A stretch of DNA of 64,000 nucleotides, from assembly GCA_028279405.1 (NCBI GenBank), contig JANQNU010000064.1:1-64000 (forward strand), given 5' to 3'. The notes beneath the pieces were generated by a model. That model was not told the DNA's origin and did not search any database. It was given only the letters and a program-made list of their open reading frames with translations. The DNA comes from Phycisphaerae bacterium (lineage in GTDB: Bacteria; Planctomycetota; Phycisphaerae; UBA1845; Fen-1342). Both the position numbers and the translations under genes were made by a program. Below are positions 52,627 to 61,860 of the stretch, one piece after another; within the stretch, counting starts at the first letter, position 1; every line of letters starts with the position of its first letter.

Positions 52627-53968
52627 GCCCGTGAACGACATTGAGGTGTTGACCCGGCGCCTGGAGCGTGAAAAGAAGGCACGCAAACAGGCCGAAACGC
52701 TTCTGGAGCAGAAGAGTCGCGAGCTCTATCTGTCGAATGTCGAAATCCGGGAGAGCGAAGAGAGAACCCGCGCCATCTTGAACACGGTCGCCAGTGGAAT
52801 CATCACTGCCAACGATCAAGGGGTGATCGAATCCGTCAATCATGCAACCGAACAAGTATTCGGTTACCAGGCTGACGAAATGGTCGGCCAGCACCTCAGA
52901 ATGCTCATGCCTGCGTCGTATGACGAGCATGGAGACGACTTCATCAAAACCTACGTCGGAACGGGGCAAGCAAGAGTCATCGGGACCGGGCATGAGGTGC
53001 TCGGACAACGCAAGGACGGCTCGACCTTTCCACTGGACCTTGCGGTCACCGAGTTGTGCTTGACCGACCGTGTCATTCGTATCGGCGTTCTACGAGATCT
53101 GACGCGCTACAACGAGTTGCAGCGGCAGTTGGTCCAGGCACAAAAACTAGAATCGATCGGCCAGTTGGCAGCCGGGGTCGCTCACGAAATCAATACGCCA
53201 ATCCAGTTCGTTGGCGACAACGTGAGATTTGTTACGGACTCGATCCGAGACTTGCTTGAACTCATCGGTGGCTACCAGAGTTTCCTGAGAGAATGCGAAC
53301 CGGGCGCTCGGACAGAAGATTCGATTTCCAAGGCAAAGGAGATCGAAGAAGGAACGGATCTCCCATTTCTTGAAGAGGAGCTTCCGCGAGCGCTTCAACA
53401 GTCCCTCGAGGGCGTTGACCGCGTTACTGAGATTGTCCGGGCGATGAAGGAGTTCGCACATCCGGGTGGCGAAGACAAGCAGCCGATCAACGTCAACGAA
53501 GCGATCCAAAGCACGATCACGGTGTCCAGGAGCGAATGGAAGTACGTCGCCGAAATCGCTACCGCGTTCGATTTAACGCTGCCTCTCGTGCCATGTCTTC
53601 CTGGCGAGTTCAATCAGGTGATCTTGAACATCATTGTCAATGCTGCGCACGCGATTGGCGACGTGCTTCAATACCAGCCCGGCAGCAAGGGGACGATTAC
53701 GATTACGACACAGCGCGATGGAGGCTGGGCGGAGATTCGCGTTCGCGACACTGGAACGGGAATTCCGGAGGACGCGCGAGCGAAGATCTTCGATCCATTC
53801 TTCACCACCAAGGAGGTTGGCAAGGGTACTGGACAAGGCTTGGCGATCGCTCATTCGACGATCGCTGACAAGCATGGCGGCACGCTAACATTCGAGACGG
53901 AATCCGGAAAGGGAACAACGTTTGTCATACGCTTGCCGCTTGTCGGCGACAGCGAACGCCGACCCTAG
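52595..53968 (+). CDS. PAS-domain histidine kinase paired with H-NOX
   Basis: A 457-residue soluble kinase, no membrane segment. The start ATG 52595 lies within the H-NOX gene; a GTG just after its stop (52631) is an alternative. Domains: an N-terminal coiled coil (about 15-55), PAS (about 57-170: [50 protein letters not shown]), then the phospho-acceptor region with [16 protein letters not shown] (His about 198), and an HATPase domain with N-box [17 protein letters not shown]1 DTGTGIP, F-box FDPFFTTK and G2 [12 protein letters not shown] proteins bound to NO inhibit such kinases in other bacteria. No partner regulator is beside it. Confidence 0.9.
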   Translation: MSASPSRADTKPVNDIEVLTRRLEREKKARKQAETLLEQKSRELYLSNVEIRESEERTRAILNTVASGIITANDQGVIESVNHATEQVFGYQADEMVGQHLRMLMPASYDEHGDDFIKTYVGTGQARVIGTGHEVLGQRKDGSTFPLDLAVTELCLTDRVIRIGVLRDLTRYNELQRQLVQAQKLESIGQLAAGVAHEINTPIQFVGDNVRFVTDSIRDLLELIGGYQSFLRECEPGARTEDSISKAKEIEEGTDLPFLEEELPRALQQSLEGVDRVTEIVRAMKEFAHPGGEDKQPINVNEAIQSTITVSRSEWKYVAEIATAFDLTLPLVPCLPGEFNQVILNIIVNAAHAIGDVLQYQPGSKGTITITTQRDGGWAEIRVRDTGTGIPEDARAKIFDPFFTTKEVGKGTGQGLAIAHSTIADKHGGTLTFETESGKGTTFVIRLPLVGDSERRP

Positions 53969-54097
53969 CACTCGGCAATTCGGGTGCATTCGAGGCGCTG
54001 AGCGGCAAGTCGGACGAATCGTGCGAGCGCCGCGATCGGCGCGCAAGTGTTGCTTGTGACGAACGTAAGCAACACATGGCAAGAGGGGACATAATGA

Positions 54098-54143
54098 GAG
54101 GACGCTGGGACTCGAACCCAGGACCCACGGCTTAAAAGGCCAA
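54098..54143 (-). tRNA. tRNA-Lys(UUU) 3' half fragment, likely att scar
   Basis: On the minus strand, the sequence matches the 3' half of a tRNA: anticodon arm TTGGC-CTTTTAA-GCCGT (anticodon TTT), 5-base variable loop GGGTC, a perfect T arm CTGGGTTCGAGTCCCAG, and a 7-base acceptor 3' strand CGTCCTC. No matching D arm or 5' acceptor strand (GAGGACG) exists upstream, and no CCA is encoded. So it is not a complete gene. Fragments of this extent are left where tyrosine recombinases integrate at tRNA genes. Confidence 0.6.
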
Positions 54144-54284
54144 CTGTCGAGTTCCTTAGCTACTGCCAACAAAGCACTTACCGACGACCGGCCGAACGCT
54201 TACACCAATGCTTACACGGACTCCGGACAATCCACGGCATCGTCGGGCACGTCGCCGACTGCTGAGTCGGATCATGTCGGACAG

Positions 54285-54617
54285 ATGCGCGCGTCGCTAA
54301 TGGCGGCATCGAACCAAGCGCGCAACGTAAACGCCGAGTCGATCGTTGAAACGAATCAAGCAGCATCGACAGACGCCGAGCCGATCGCCGAGCCGGATCA
54401 AACGAGTCAGACCACGAGCCCGCCAACCGCTCCTCCTCTTTGTTCGCTTTGTTCGCGCGCGAACGAGCCTGGCAATGTCGCATTCAGTATCGCGCGCGAA
54501 CCGGATTCCAATGACATCGCGAACGCCTTGACCATGCTCGCGCGTTTACCACTCGACGACAGCGAGCGCACCGAAGCCGTCCGCGCGCTGCTGGCGGCGC
54601 GGCACGCGATTTCGTAA
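54285..54617 (+). pseudogene. Short ORF of uncertain nature, possibly remnant of an integrase C-terminus
   Basis: A 110-residue ORF; the frame is open back to 54069, across the tRNA fragment, but the only start codon is 54285 and there is no ribosome site. The first part is Ser/Thr/Ala-rich and low complexity; the last 30 residues (NALTMLARLPLDDSERTEAV and following) look like a real protein tail. Tails with this style follow tyrosine recombinases in planctomycetes as I recall, but no catalytic residue is present. It could also be noncoding. Confidence 0.3.
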
Positions 54618-55157
54618 CCGGTTTCGGAGCTGGCGCCCGGTCGCGGAACGAAGATCGCGCGCTTCTGCGATCGTGGAAGCGCTTCGTTTGGCGAACCATA
54701 TCCACCTCTCACAGGTACGCAATCATTTCATCAGAATCATCGAAACTGCGCGAAAATAGTGCTTGGCTAGCTCCGCGCTCGCGCATAAAAAGCAGATGTT
54801 GACTGAACGTCTCTCGCGACGTGGGGTGTCGGGTAGTGGTCGAGAGGACTTGGGTTTCAGCATGCCGACCGATTCGGGGGAACCTCGTCAGAGTATTTCT
54901 GTACGGAGTTCGAGCGCTAGCAGGATTGCGCTCCAGCGGCGCGATGCGACGCGCAATCCCGTCTTCGCGGTATGCCGACGCAGGTGGCCGGCTTCTTCCG
55001 ATGCCGGATGCATGGATGGCTCGCAATGAGCCACGGGGAGAAGTTCTTGCGGGGAATCAGTGACTGATTCCGTGTGATACATGGATGTTTATGGGGGTGC
55101 GCTGTGGAGCGTACAAGCAAACCGCCCGCGGTTAGTCGGGCCAGAAAGGGGATTGGA

Positions 55158-58100
55158 ATGGGAATGCAACGAAAACAAGGTCGAAGGCAGTTACTCGACC
55201 AGCAAGTCAGCGCGCTACTTGCGGCTACTGTGATCAATCTTGCGTTGACTCCCGTGCTTGCACAGAACCCGTTATACTCGTGCCCTGCTTCTGGGTGTGC
55301 AAACCCACCAGACCCAGCAATCACGCTGGCCGAGTGCGGAAACTGCGAGGCGAACGGGCAGCCGTTCGCATGCGATTCCAACTGCTTTGCATATTTGGCC
55401 GGCGACAGTCCGACGAACGTACTCACCGCCGCAGTCTGCAATCGGGTAGACCCACTAAGCAACTTGAAGGCGTACGTTGGCGATCCAATCTACATACGAA
55501 TCAACGCATCGGACAGCGACTTTTGCCAATTCACGGGCGGGATTTGTGATGACCCCACCTCTGCAGATGGCGGCCGCATCATTTGGGATATCGGGACGTT
55601 GGAGCCCACGTGCCAAGAGTGTAAGATGTTTGTCACGTCGGACGGTCACCCCGAGACTGGAACGTCCAGTGGACGGCTCTGGTTGGTCGCCGACAAGCCG
55701 GGATCCTATACGGTTAGTGCGGACGTTGACAACTTGGCGTGCATTTTCCTGGAAGGTTCCGAGTACCTGGAAGAGACCTTTACCGTAGTCCTCTACGACT
55801 TGGATCTCAAACACCGAAGCGGCGATTTGCCACTATGCGCAGGTGGTGATGACGCGGCAGAGTTTTCGGTCAAGCATCGCAGGCCTGTGGTGTTCTCGCT
55901 CGAAGACAACGAAGAGGGGTACGAACTTGAATACCTTCCACGCGAGTCGGAAGCAACGACTCAATACCCGAATTGTCCTGCCCCACTGCTAGAAACGGGG
56001 ACTTTGTCTTATACGGAGGCCACGTATCCAGTACGGATCAAGCCGGGGCCCAACACCTCAAATGCTGAGTCTAACGGTGTGGTGAGGCTAGTCGCGACCG
56101 ATTGCCAGTACGAGGTGATCACTGGATCCATGGACATTCCGGTTGGTTGCGCATGCGCCGGCGGTCAGTGCACGGCCGGGTCGGAGAACGCGGCGGCGGG
56201 GAGTGTCTCGTTCTCGATCGACCTTGGGAAGCGGGATTCAGACGGGCACCCGGCTGGCAAGCTCGCGATCATTGGCGATGTGATCAACGACCGGATGGCG
56301 ACGCCAGACGGGCTATCATTCATGAGCTATGACAGCACAGCCGTCAAGCGCATTCCGACTGACATCCTGAAACCGATCCAACAGGCCGAGGCGCCTGAAG
56401 TGATCGTCGATGTTCAGACTGTCTCTCCGACGGAATATCGAATCGATGTGTACCTCCGCAACGGCGAAGAGTCGTGGAACCCAAACATAGGAACGGTTGG
56501 ATTGTGGGAGTTCGCCAACGTTCCGCTCATCATTCGCTACAACGTCAAGCTCGTCAGCGGTGAGCTGATCATTACCAAGTCGGTCGATACCGGCAGTGGT
56601 CTCGCCGAGGATCGCAAGTACACGTACTCGCACCCGCAGGTCGACCCGCTGGAGGAGACGCTGCTGGAGCTCACGGTCGACAGTACGGTCGTTCGTGAGG
56701 AATTGGTCGAGCACACGTACGACGTGGGCGGCGATCTGCTGACGCGCACGCGTTCGATTACCCAGGACGGCGGCGTCGTCTCGATCGTCAAGGAAGAATA
56801 CACGACGTTTTCGTGGGGGCCGACCGTTACCAAGCGGATCATCGATCCGGCGGGGCTGAACCGCGCGATTGAGTACGATTACTACGACTATGCCGACTCG
56901 GGTGGCCCGGACTACGACGCCAATTTGGTTGAGTTCAGCTATCGCCCGAAGACGGTCGTCGATGCGGACGGCAACTGGACATGGTACATCTACCGGACGG
57001 TCGAGGATTCGCCGGGCGTGTTTCTCGACGTGGTCGACGAGATCCGACCCTGGCTCGACACGGCCAAGCCGGTGAGCGCGCCGGCGTTCGACGACACCGG
57101 TGTTAGGTCCACCTCGCATTTCTACGACAGCAGCGACCGCATCGAACGGATCGAAGAACATACGGATGGCGGCGCCACGGGGCGTACAGAGTATGAGTAT
57201 CTGGTCGATGGCGGCCAGTTGAAGGTCACCGAACATCGTTGCCTCGACGCCGCCTGCAACGCGTCCTCGCGGTTGACGACCGTCACGTTGTACGTGGACG
57301 CGACTGACGAGAGAATCAGCCAGATCACGCACGCGGACGGTCGGATTACCAAATACGAATACCTCGGCAGCCAGTTTCTGAGTGGTGCTGACGCAAGCGG
57401 TGAGTTTTCGGGTCCGCCAAGTGGGGACGCCTGGAATACGGAATACTATGGTCAGATCGGCGGACCGTACACGGCGAGAATCGTGACCCATCTTCCGTCC
57501 GGCGGTGCTCCGATCGCGAATGAGACGACGCGTGACGTTACGATTACGGATTCGCTCGGACGTACGCGACTTACAATCAAGGAAGTCTCGGAGGGAGGTG
57601 CAACCTGGACACGGACGGCCTACAACGCCAACAATCGGGACGATCTGGGTCGTGTCTTTGAATCGCAGGACGCCCATCGCGAGTATCGCACGGTGGACTA
57701 CTCGAACTTCGAGTGCTGCGGCAGTTACACCGAGCAAAGAAATGCATCTGTATTCGCAGTAGAGACCGACGTGTTTGGCCGGGTGACGAGCCGTCAACGC
57801 ACAGGAGCGGACTCTCTGCCACATCCTACGAACGAGACCGTCTATTCCTTTGATGACATTAACAAACTGCTCGTGGAGACGACGCGGATCGATCCTGGCG
57901 GAGCCGGCACCATCTGGACTACTGGCGTTCGCAAAACCGACCGCGCCGGCCGCCTCGTCAGCGAAATCGATGCCAACGGCCTAACCTCGACCTACGCCTA
58001 TGGCACGACCGTTGCCGGCGGTCGCAAGGTGACGGTGACGCGACCGGATGGCGGCACTGAGATCACGGAGTACTACCTTGACGGCCAGATCAAGAGCGAG

Positions 58101-61100
58101 ACGGGGACCGGCGTCGTGGCGCAGTACTACGATTACGGCGTCAACGGCACGACGACCGAGACATGGCAGCGCGTCGAGACCGGCTCGGACGGATCGCCGC
58201 GCTATGTGGAGACACAGTCTGATTGGGCTGGTCGCACGAGTCGCACGATCAGACCGGCGTTCGATGGCGGGACGATCGTAACCGAGAACAGTTACCACGC
58301 TCCCAACGCGATGACGAACGCGGGGTTGCTCGAAAAGACAGAGACAAACCACGACGACGGTTTGGGACAGCCTGGCTCGGTGACGCAGCTCATCGCCCCG
58401 ATGCTCTACGCCTACAACACTGCTGCCGAGGTCGTAAAGTCCGGACTCGACGTGAATGACAATGGTACATTGGACGCCAGTTCGAACGATCGGTTCACTG
58501 AGACCGAAGTGAGCTACATCGAAGACAACAATCGATGGTGGCGGCGAGTCGAAACCAAGCAATATCGCACGAATGGCTCCGATACCGATGTGGCGACCAC
58601 CGTTGATGAGACCAGCATAACGGCAGTGACAACCGGGACACCCTTGAGCGAAACGCGATCTACGGACGTCAACAACGACGTAACGAGGGTGACTCGTTCG
58701 CGTACCGGTGTCTCTCAGGAAGTACACAAGACGCTCTATCCCGACGGCTCAAAGACCGAGGAGCACTACGCCTACGGCTACCTTGTCTACACCAAACCAC
58801 GATCAACGATATCTTCGAGTGTGACGCAGTGGATTAGCTACGATTACGACGACTACGGCCGTCGAAGCTCGATCACGGACCCGCGTGTCGGCGTTGCGGC
58901 GACCACCAGCTACCACGACTCGCCGGCGGTGACTGGGCAAGTGAAGATCGAAACCGACGCGGACGGCAACCAAACCGAGTACGCGTACTACACCAGCGGT
59001 GCCGGTGCTGGACAGGTCAGATCGATCAAGAACGACCTTGGCAAGTACGTCTACTACGGCTATACGCAGCGCGGCGAACTCGATCGGGCCTGGGGCGATG
59101 TGCCGCAGCCAATGAAGGTGACGTTTGACACCTATGGCCAGCGCACCGAGTTGTACACCTGGCGCGATGAAGCACCGGTTTGGTCGGGTACCGCCTGGCC
59201 GAACCCAATTGGCGGCGATAAGACGACCTTGACTTACGACGCCGCGACCGGATTGCTAGCGAGCAAGAAGGACGCTGCTAACAAGTCAGTCGTTTACGAC
59301 TACGAGCCGGGCGGTCGCTTGAAGAGCCGTACGTGGGCCCGGGGCGACGTCACGACATACTCCTATGACCCCGACACGGGCGATCTCACCGGCGTCGATT
59401 ACGACGGTTCGTCTCCGGACGAAATCACATTCACATACACTCGACAGGGCCAGATCGATACGGTCGACGATAACGTAAGTGGGGTCGACTTCGACTACGA
59501 CTACAGCGACCTCGGCGAGCTAACGGACGAAGCGACTACCGGCACGCTTTATTCGCGGGACATCGTTCGCACATTCGTCACGGACGCTCCTGGTCGGTTG
59601 GAGCAGATCAAGGTTATGGACGGCCTGACTAACCAGTATCAGGCCGACTACGGCTACGAGCTGATCTCTACGATCCCTACCGGTCGCCTGCAGCGTGTCC
59701 AGGGGCCTGGGCTGCCAACCACGGCGCCTGAAAATGGGGCCTGGTATGGCTATGTCAGCAAGAGCGATCTGATCGATACGGTTACAATCAAGGACGGCAC
59801 GACTGTTCGAATGCGGACGACGAGGGCCTACGAGGCCAACCGTCCGTTGCTGACGAGCGTAACGAACGTCTGGGACCCGGATGGCACGAACGTGACCAAA
59901 TCAGCCTACGGCTATGCGAACGACGACATCGGTCGCCGACAGCACGTGACCAACAGCGGCACAGCGTTCGCGCAGGCGGAGTACAGCCGTTGGCTCTACA
60001 ACGACCGGCACGAGCTGACCGGCTCCCATCGCCACGTCGGTACAGATCCGGCCAGCTATCTGACGGACCCGATCGTAGATGCGCAGTACCACGTTTACAG
60101 CTATGATCCGATCGGCAATCGCAAGTCGGCCAGTGTGGGCAGTCTGTTGCCAGCCGTGGTGAACTACGCGCGAAACAACCTGAATCAGTACACACAGCTC
60201 GAGGCCGTCGGGGCGCTTCCCGAGTTCAACAACAGCTACGATGACGATGGGAATCTGACCGGTGTCGCGCTGGCGGGTGATTGCAACTGTGACGGCTCGG
60301 TGACGGTCGGCGACGTCTCTGCGCTGCAAATGGCGGTGGACGACCCTCCGTTGTATGAATCGACGTATCCGAACTGCGACATCGTTTCCGCCGATACCAA
60401 CGGCGACGGCGTAGTTGACCCTGATGACCTCAGTCACTTCTTGCCACACCTGGGCGGCACGGGATCGAGTCGGAACTATTCCTGGGATGCTGAGAACCGC
60501 CTGACGAAGGTCGAGCCGGCGTCACCGGCCAACGGCGACGTCAAGGTTGAGTTCACGTACGACTACCTCGGTCGGCGCGTCCGCAAGGTTGTTACCGAGT
60601 GGGACGACACGCTCAACGGCGGCGCCGGCGATTGGAAGGCGACGGCAAACGCGGACATCCGTTTCGTCTGGGGCGGCTGGCTGCTGCTTATGGAACTGGA
60701 TGGCCTGAATAGCAACGCCGTGCTACGCAAGTACACTTGGGGGCAGGACTTGTCGGGCGGCTATGATGATGCCGGTGGTATCCGTGGGCTGCTCGCGATG
60801 GAGGATCTCGATTCTTCGACCACACAGACCGGCGGTTTCGTCTACACCTATGATGCCAACGGCAACGTCGGCCAGGTTCTGGACGTCGACACCGGTTCGA
60901 TCGAAGCGCACTACGAGTACGGTCCCTACGGCCAGCGCGTCAATACGGCTGCCAGTGGCGAGATCGAGCAGCCGATCCGCTTTAGTACGAAGTACTTCGA
61001 CGGTGAAACGAGCCTCTACTATTACGGATACCGCTACTACAGCCCCGAATGGGGACGGTGGATCAAGCGGGACCCGCTTGGTGAAGACGGCGGGGCTAAT

Positions 61101-61817
61101 CTGCAGGCTATGGTCGCGAACGCACCAACTTTTGAAGTTGACAGTCTTGGACTTTGCCCTCGTACGCTGGAGGTAAGCAGCGGTAGGGTGCCCGTTTATG
61201 CTGTCTACGTCACCGACCGTATATATGTCGTAAGAGCCCACGATGGGTATCCTGCGGTGACCCGCGTATTGACTCCCTGGAGGAGGGGGAGGTATCGAAT
61301 CGCGGATCTCGCAGCCAGTCTTCGCATCAAAGGGCGTCGTACGCGGGGCCGATGCTGCGAGATTGTTGAACCCGCGGTATGGGACGATGGCTCATTTCGT
61401 CTCGATCCATTGTGGTGGTGGGGTACGGGCCTGGGCATTGCGACATCAATAGGGGAAGCCACTCAGTACGGTAACTGTAGCGAGTGCGTCACTGGCACAG
61501 CGCAGTACACTGTCCTCATTGGGGGCGATTTTCAGTACACGGCTGGCGCCTCGGCTGGTTTTGGCACCGGCGTTAGTGTTGGTCCGAACATTGGGGTTTC
61601 AGTGAGCGCTGATGATCCCTTTTTTGGTGCAATTGTCTTAATGGACTTCGAGATATGTACCAATGGGTTCAAGTCCGTGTCTGTCCAGATTAAGGACGAG
61701 TATTCCGGAGAGGTGGTGTTCACTAGCCTCACAGGTCCTACCACGACATGGAGGAGCCGTTTCGAGGCCGAGGTTGGCGAGTTCGAACGCAGTGTAGGTA
61801 GGCATCCGAGGCGGTAG
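55158..61817 (+). CDS. Large RHS/YD-repeat protein with inserted dockerin module
   Basis: About 2219 residues; ATG 55158 has AAAGGGG seven bases before it. A signal-like stretch (LLAATVINLALTPVLAQ) precedes a Cys-rich N-terminal region (to about 350), with GCACAGGQCTAGSENAAAGS, then YD repeats for about 1500 residues (YDYADSGGPDYDANLV, GRITKYEYLGSQ, YDPDTGDLTGVDYDGS). At about 1706-1768 a dockerin-like pair (DCNCDGSVTVGDVSALQM and DTNGDGVVDPDDLSHFL) is spliced between YDDDGNLTG and YSWDAENRLT. The RHS core ends at about 1919-2000 (YEYGPYGQRVN, YYYGYRYYSPEWGRW, VDSLGLCPR). A 219-residue C-terminal tip of unknown fold follows. RHS proteins deliver toxic tips or act as shells; here the tip is not a toxin I recognise. 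Confidence 0.9.
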   Translation: MGMQRKQGRRQLLDQQVSALLAATVINLALTPVLAQNPLYSCPASGCANPPDPAITLAECGNCEANGQPFACDSNCFAYLAGDSPTNVLTAAVCNRVDPLSNLKAYVGDPIYIRINASDSDFCQFTGGICDDPTSADGGRIIWDIGTLEPTCQECKMFVTSDGHPETGTSSGRLWLVADKPGSYTVSADVDNLACIFLEGSEYLEETFTVVLYDLDLKHRSGDLPLCAGGDDAAEFSVKHRRPVVFSLEDNEEGYELEYLPRESEATTQYPNCPAPLLETGTLSYTEATYPVRIKPGPNTSNAESNGVVRLVATDCQYEVITGSMDIPVGCACAGGQCTAGSENAAAGSVSFSIDLGKRDSDGHPAGKLAIIGDVINDRMATPDGLSFMSYDSTAVKRIPTDILKPIQQAEAPEVIVDVQTVSPTEYRIDVYLRNGEESWNPNIGTVGLWEFANVPLIIRYNVKLVSGELIITKSVDTGSGLAEDRKYTYSHPQVDPLEETLLELTVDSTVVREELVEHTYDVGGDLLTRTRSITQDGGVVSIVKEEYTTFSWGPTVTKRIIDPAGLNRAIEYDYYDYADSGGPDYDANLVEFSYRPKTVVDADGNWTWYIYRTVEDSPGVFLDVVDEIRPWLDTAKPVSAPAFDDTGVRSTSHFYDSSDRIERIEEHTDGGATGRTEYEYLVDGGQLKVTEHRCLDAACNASSRLTTVTLYVDATDERISQITHADGRITKYEYLGSQFLSGADASGEFSGPPSGDAWNTEYYGQIGGPYTARIVTHLPSGGAPIANETTRDVTITDSLGRTRLTIKEVSEGGATWTRTAYNANNRDDLGRVFESQDAHREYRTVDYSNFECCGSYTEQRNASVFAVETDVFGRVTSRQRTGADSLPHPTNETVYSFDDINKLLVETTRIDPGGAGTIWTTGVRKTDRAGRLVSEIDANGLTSTYAYGTTVAGGRKVTVTRPDGGTEITEYYLDGQIKSETGTGVVAQYYDYGVNGTTTETWQRVETGSDGSPRYVETQSDWAGRTSRTIRPAFDGGTIVTENSYHAPNAMTNAGLLEKTETNHDDGLGQPGSVTQLIAPMLYAYNTAAEVVKSGLDVNDNGTLDASSNDRFTETEVSYIEDNNRWWRRVETKQYRTNGSDTDVATTVDETSITAVTTGTPLSETRSTDVNNDVTRVTRSRTGVSQEVHKTLYPDGSKTEEHYAYGYLVYTKPRSTISSSVTQWISYDYDDYGRRSSITDPRVGVAATTSYHDSPAVTGQVKIETDADGNQTEYAYYTSGAGAGQVRSIKNDLGKYVYYGYTQRGELDRAWGDVPQPMKVTFDTYGQRTELYTWRDEAPVWSGTAWPNPIGGDKTTLTYDAATGLLASKKDAANKSVVYDYEPGGRLKSRTWARGDVTTYSYDPDTGDLTGVDYDGSSPDEITFTYTRQGQIDTVDDNVSGVDFDYDYSDLGELTDEATTGTLYSRDIVRTFVTDAPGRLEQIKVMDGLTNQYQADYGYELISTIPTGRLQRVQGPGLPTTAPENGAWYGYVSKSDLIDTVTIKDGTTVRMRTTRAYEANRPLLTSVTNVWDPDGTNVTKSAYGYANDDIGRRQHVTNSGTAFAQAEYSRWLYNDRHELTGSHRHVGTDPASYLTDPIVDAQYHVYSYDPIGNRKSASVGSLLPAVVNYARNNLNQYTQLEAVGALPEFNNSYDDDGNLTGVALAGDCNCDGSVTVGDVSALQMAVDDPPLYESTYPNCDIVSADTNGDGVVDPDDLSHFLPHLGGTGSSRNYSWDAENRLTKVEPASPANGDVKVEFTYDYLGRRVRKVVTEWDDTLNGGAGDWKATANADIRFVWGGWLLLMELDGLNSNAVLRKYTWGQDLSGGYDDAGGIRGLLAMEDLDSSTTQTGGFVYTYDANGNVGQVLDVDTGSIEAHYEYGPYGQRVNTAASGEIEQPIRFSTKYFDGETSLYYYGYRYYSPEWGRWIKRDPLGEDGGANLQAMVANAPTFEVDSLGLCPRTLEVSSGRVPVYAVYVTDRIYVVRAHDGYPAVTRVLTPWRRGRYRIADLAASLRIKGRRTRGRCCEIVEPAVWDDGSFRLDPLWWWGTGLGIATSIGEATQYGNCSECVTGTAQYTVLIGGDFQYTAGASAGFGTGVSVGPNIGVSVSADDPFFGAIVLMDFEICTNGFKSVSVQIKDEYSGEVVFTSLTGPTTTWRSRFEAEVGEFERSVGRHPRR
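60271..60465 (+). other. Dockerin-like module inserted in the RHS repeat region
   Basis: These bases encode two calcium-loop repeats (GDCNCDGSVTVGDVSALQM and DTNGDGVVDPDDLSHFLPHL) with the same SVTVGD sequence as the dockerin proteins at 13281 and 43135. They split a YD repeat that is otherwise continuous. Confidence 0.8.
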
Positions 61818-61860
61818 TTCGCCAGGGAGAGACTTAGGCGGGCGCGAGGACGAACAACCC

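Larger units (their letters stand above)
53969..55157. other. Intergenic stretch with tRNA fragment and decayed ORF
   Basis: Apart from a tRNA-Lys 3' fragment (54098-54143, minus) and a short ORF (54285-54617, plus) no gene was found in these 1189 bases. The composition is more mixed than in the neighbouring genes, consistent with an integration boundary. Confidence 0.45.

Noticed and set aside
54098-54180. Complete tRNA-Lys gene
   Set aside because: The 3' half is good, but no D arm or 5' acceptor strand complementary to CGTCCTC exists in the upstream 100 bases, so it is a fragment.
56316-57824. 502-residue minus-strand open frame within the RHS gene
   Set aside because: Antisense to YD repeats; Arg/Val-rich and without domain features.
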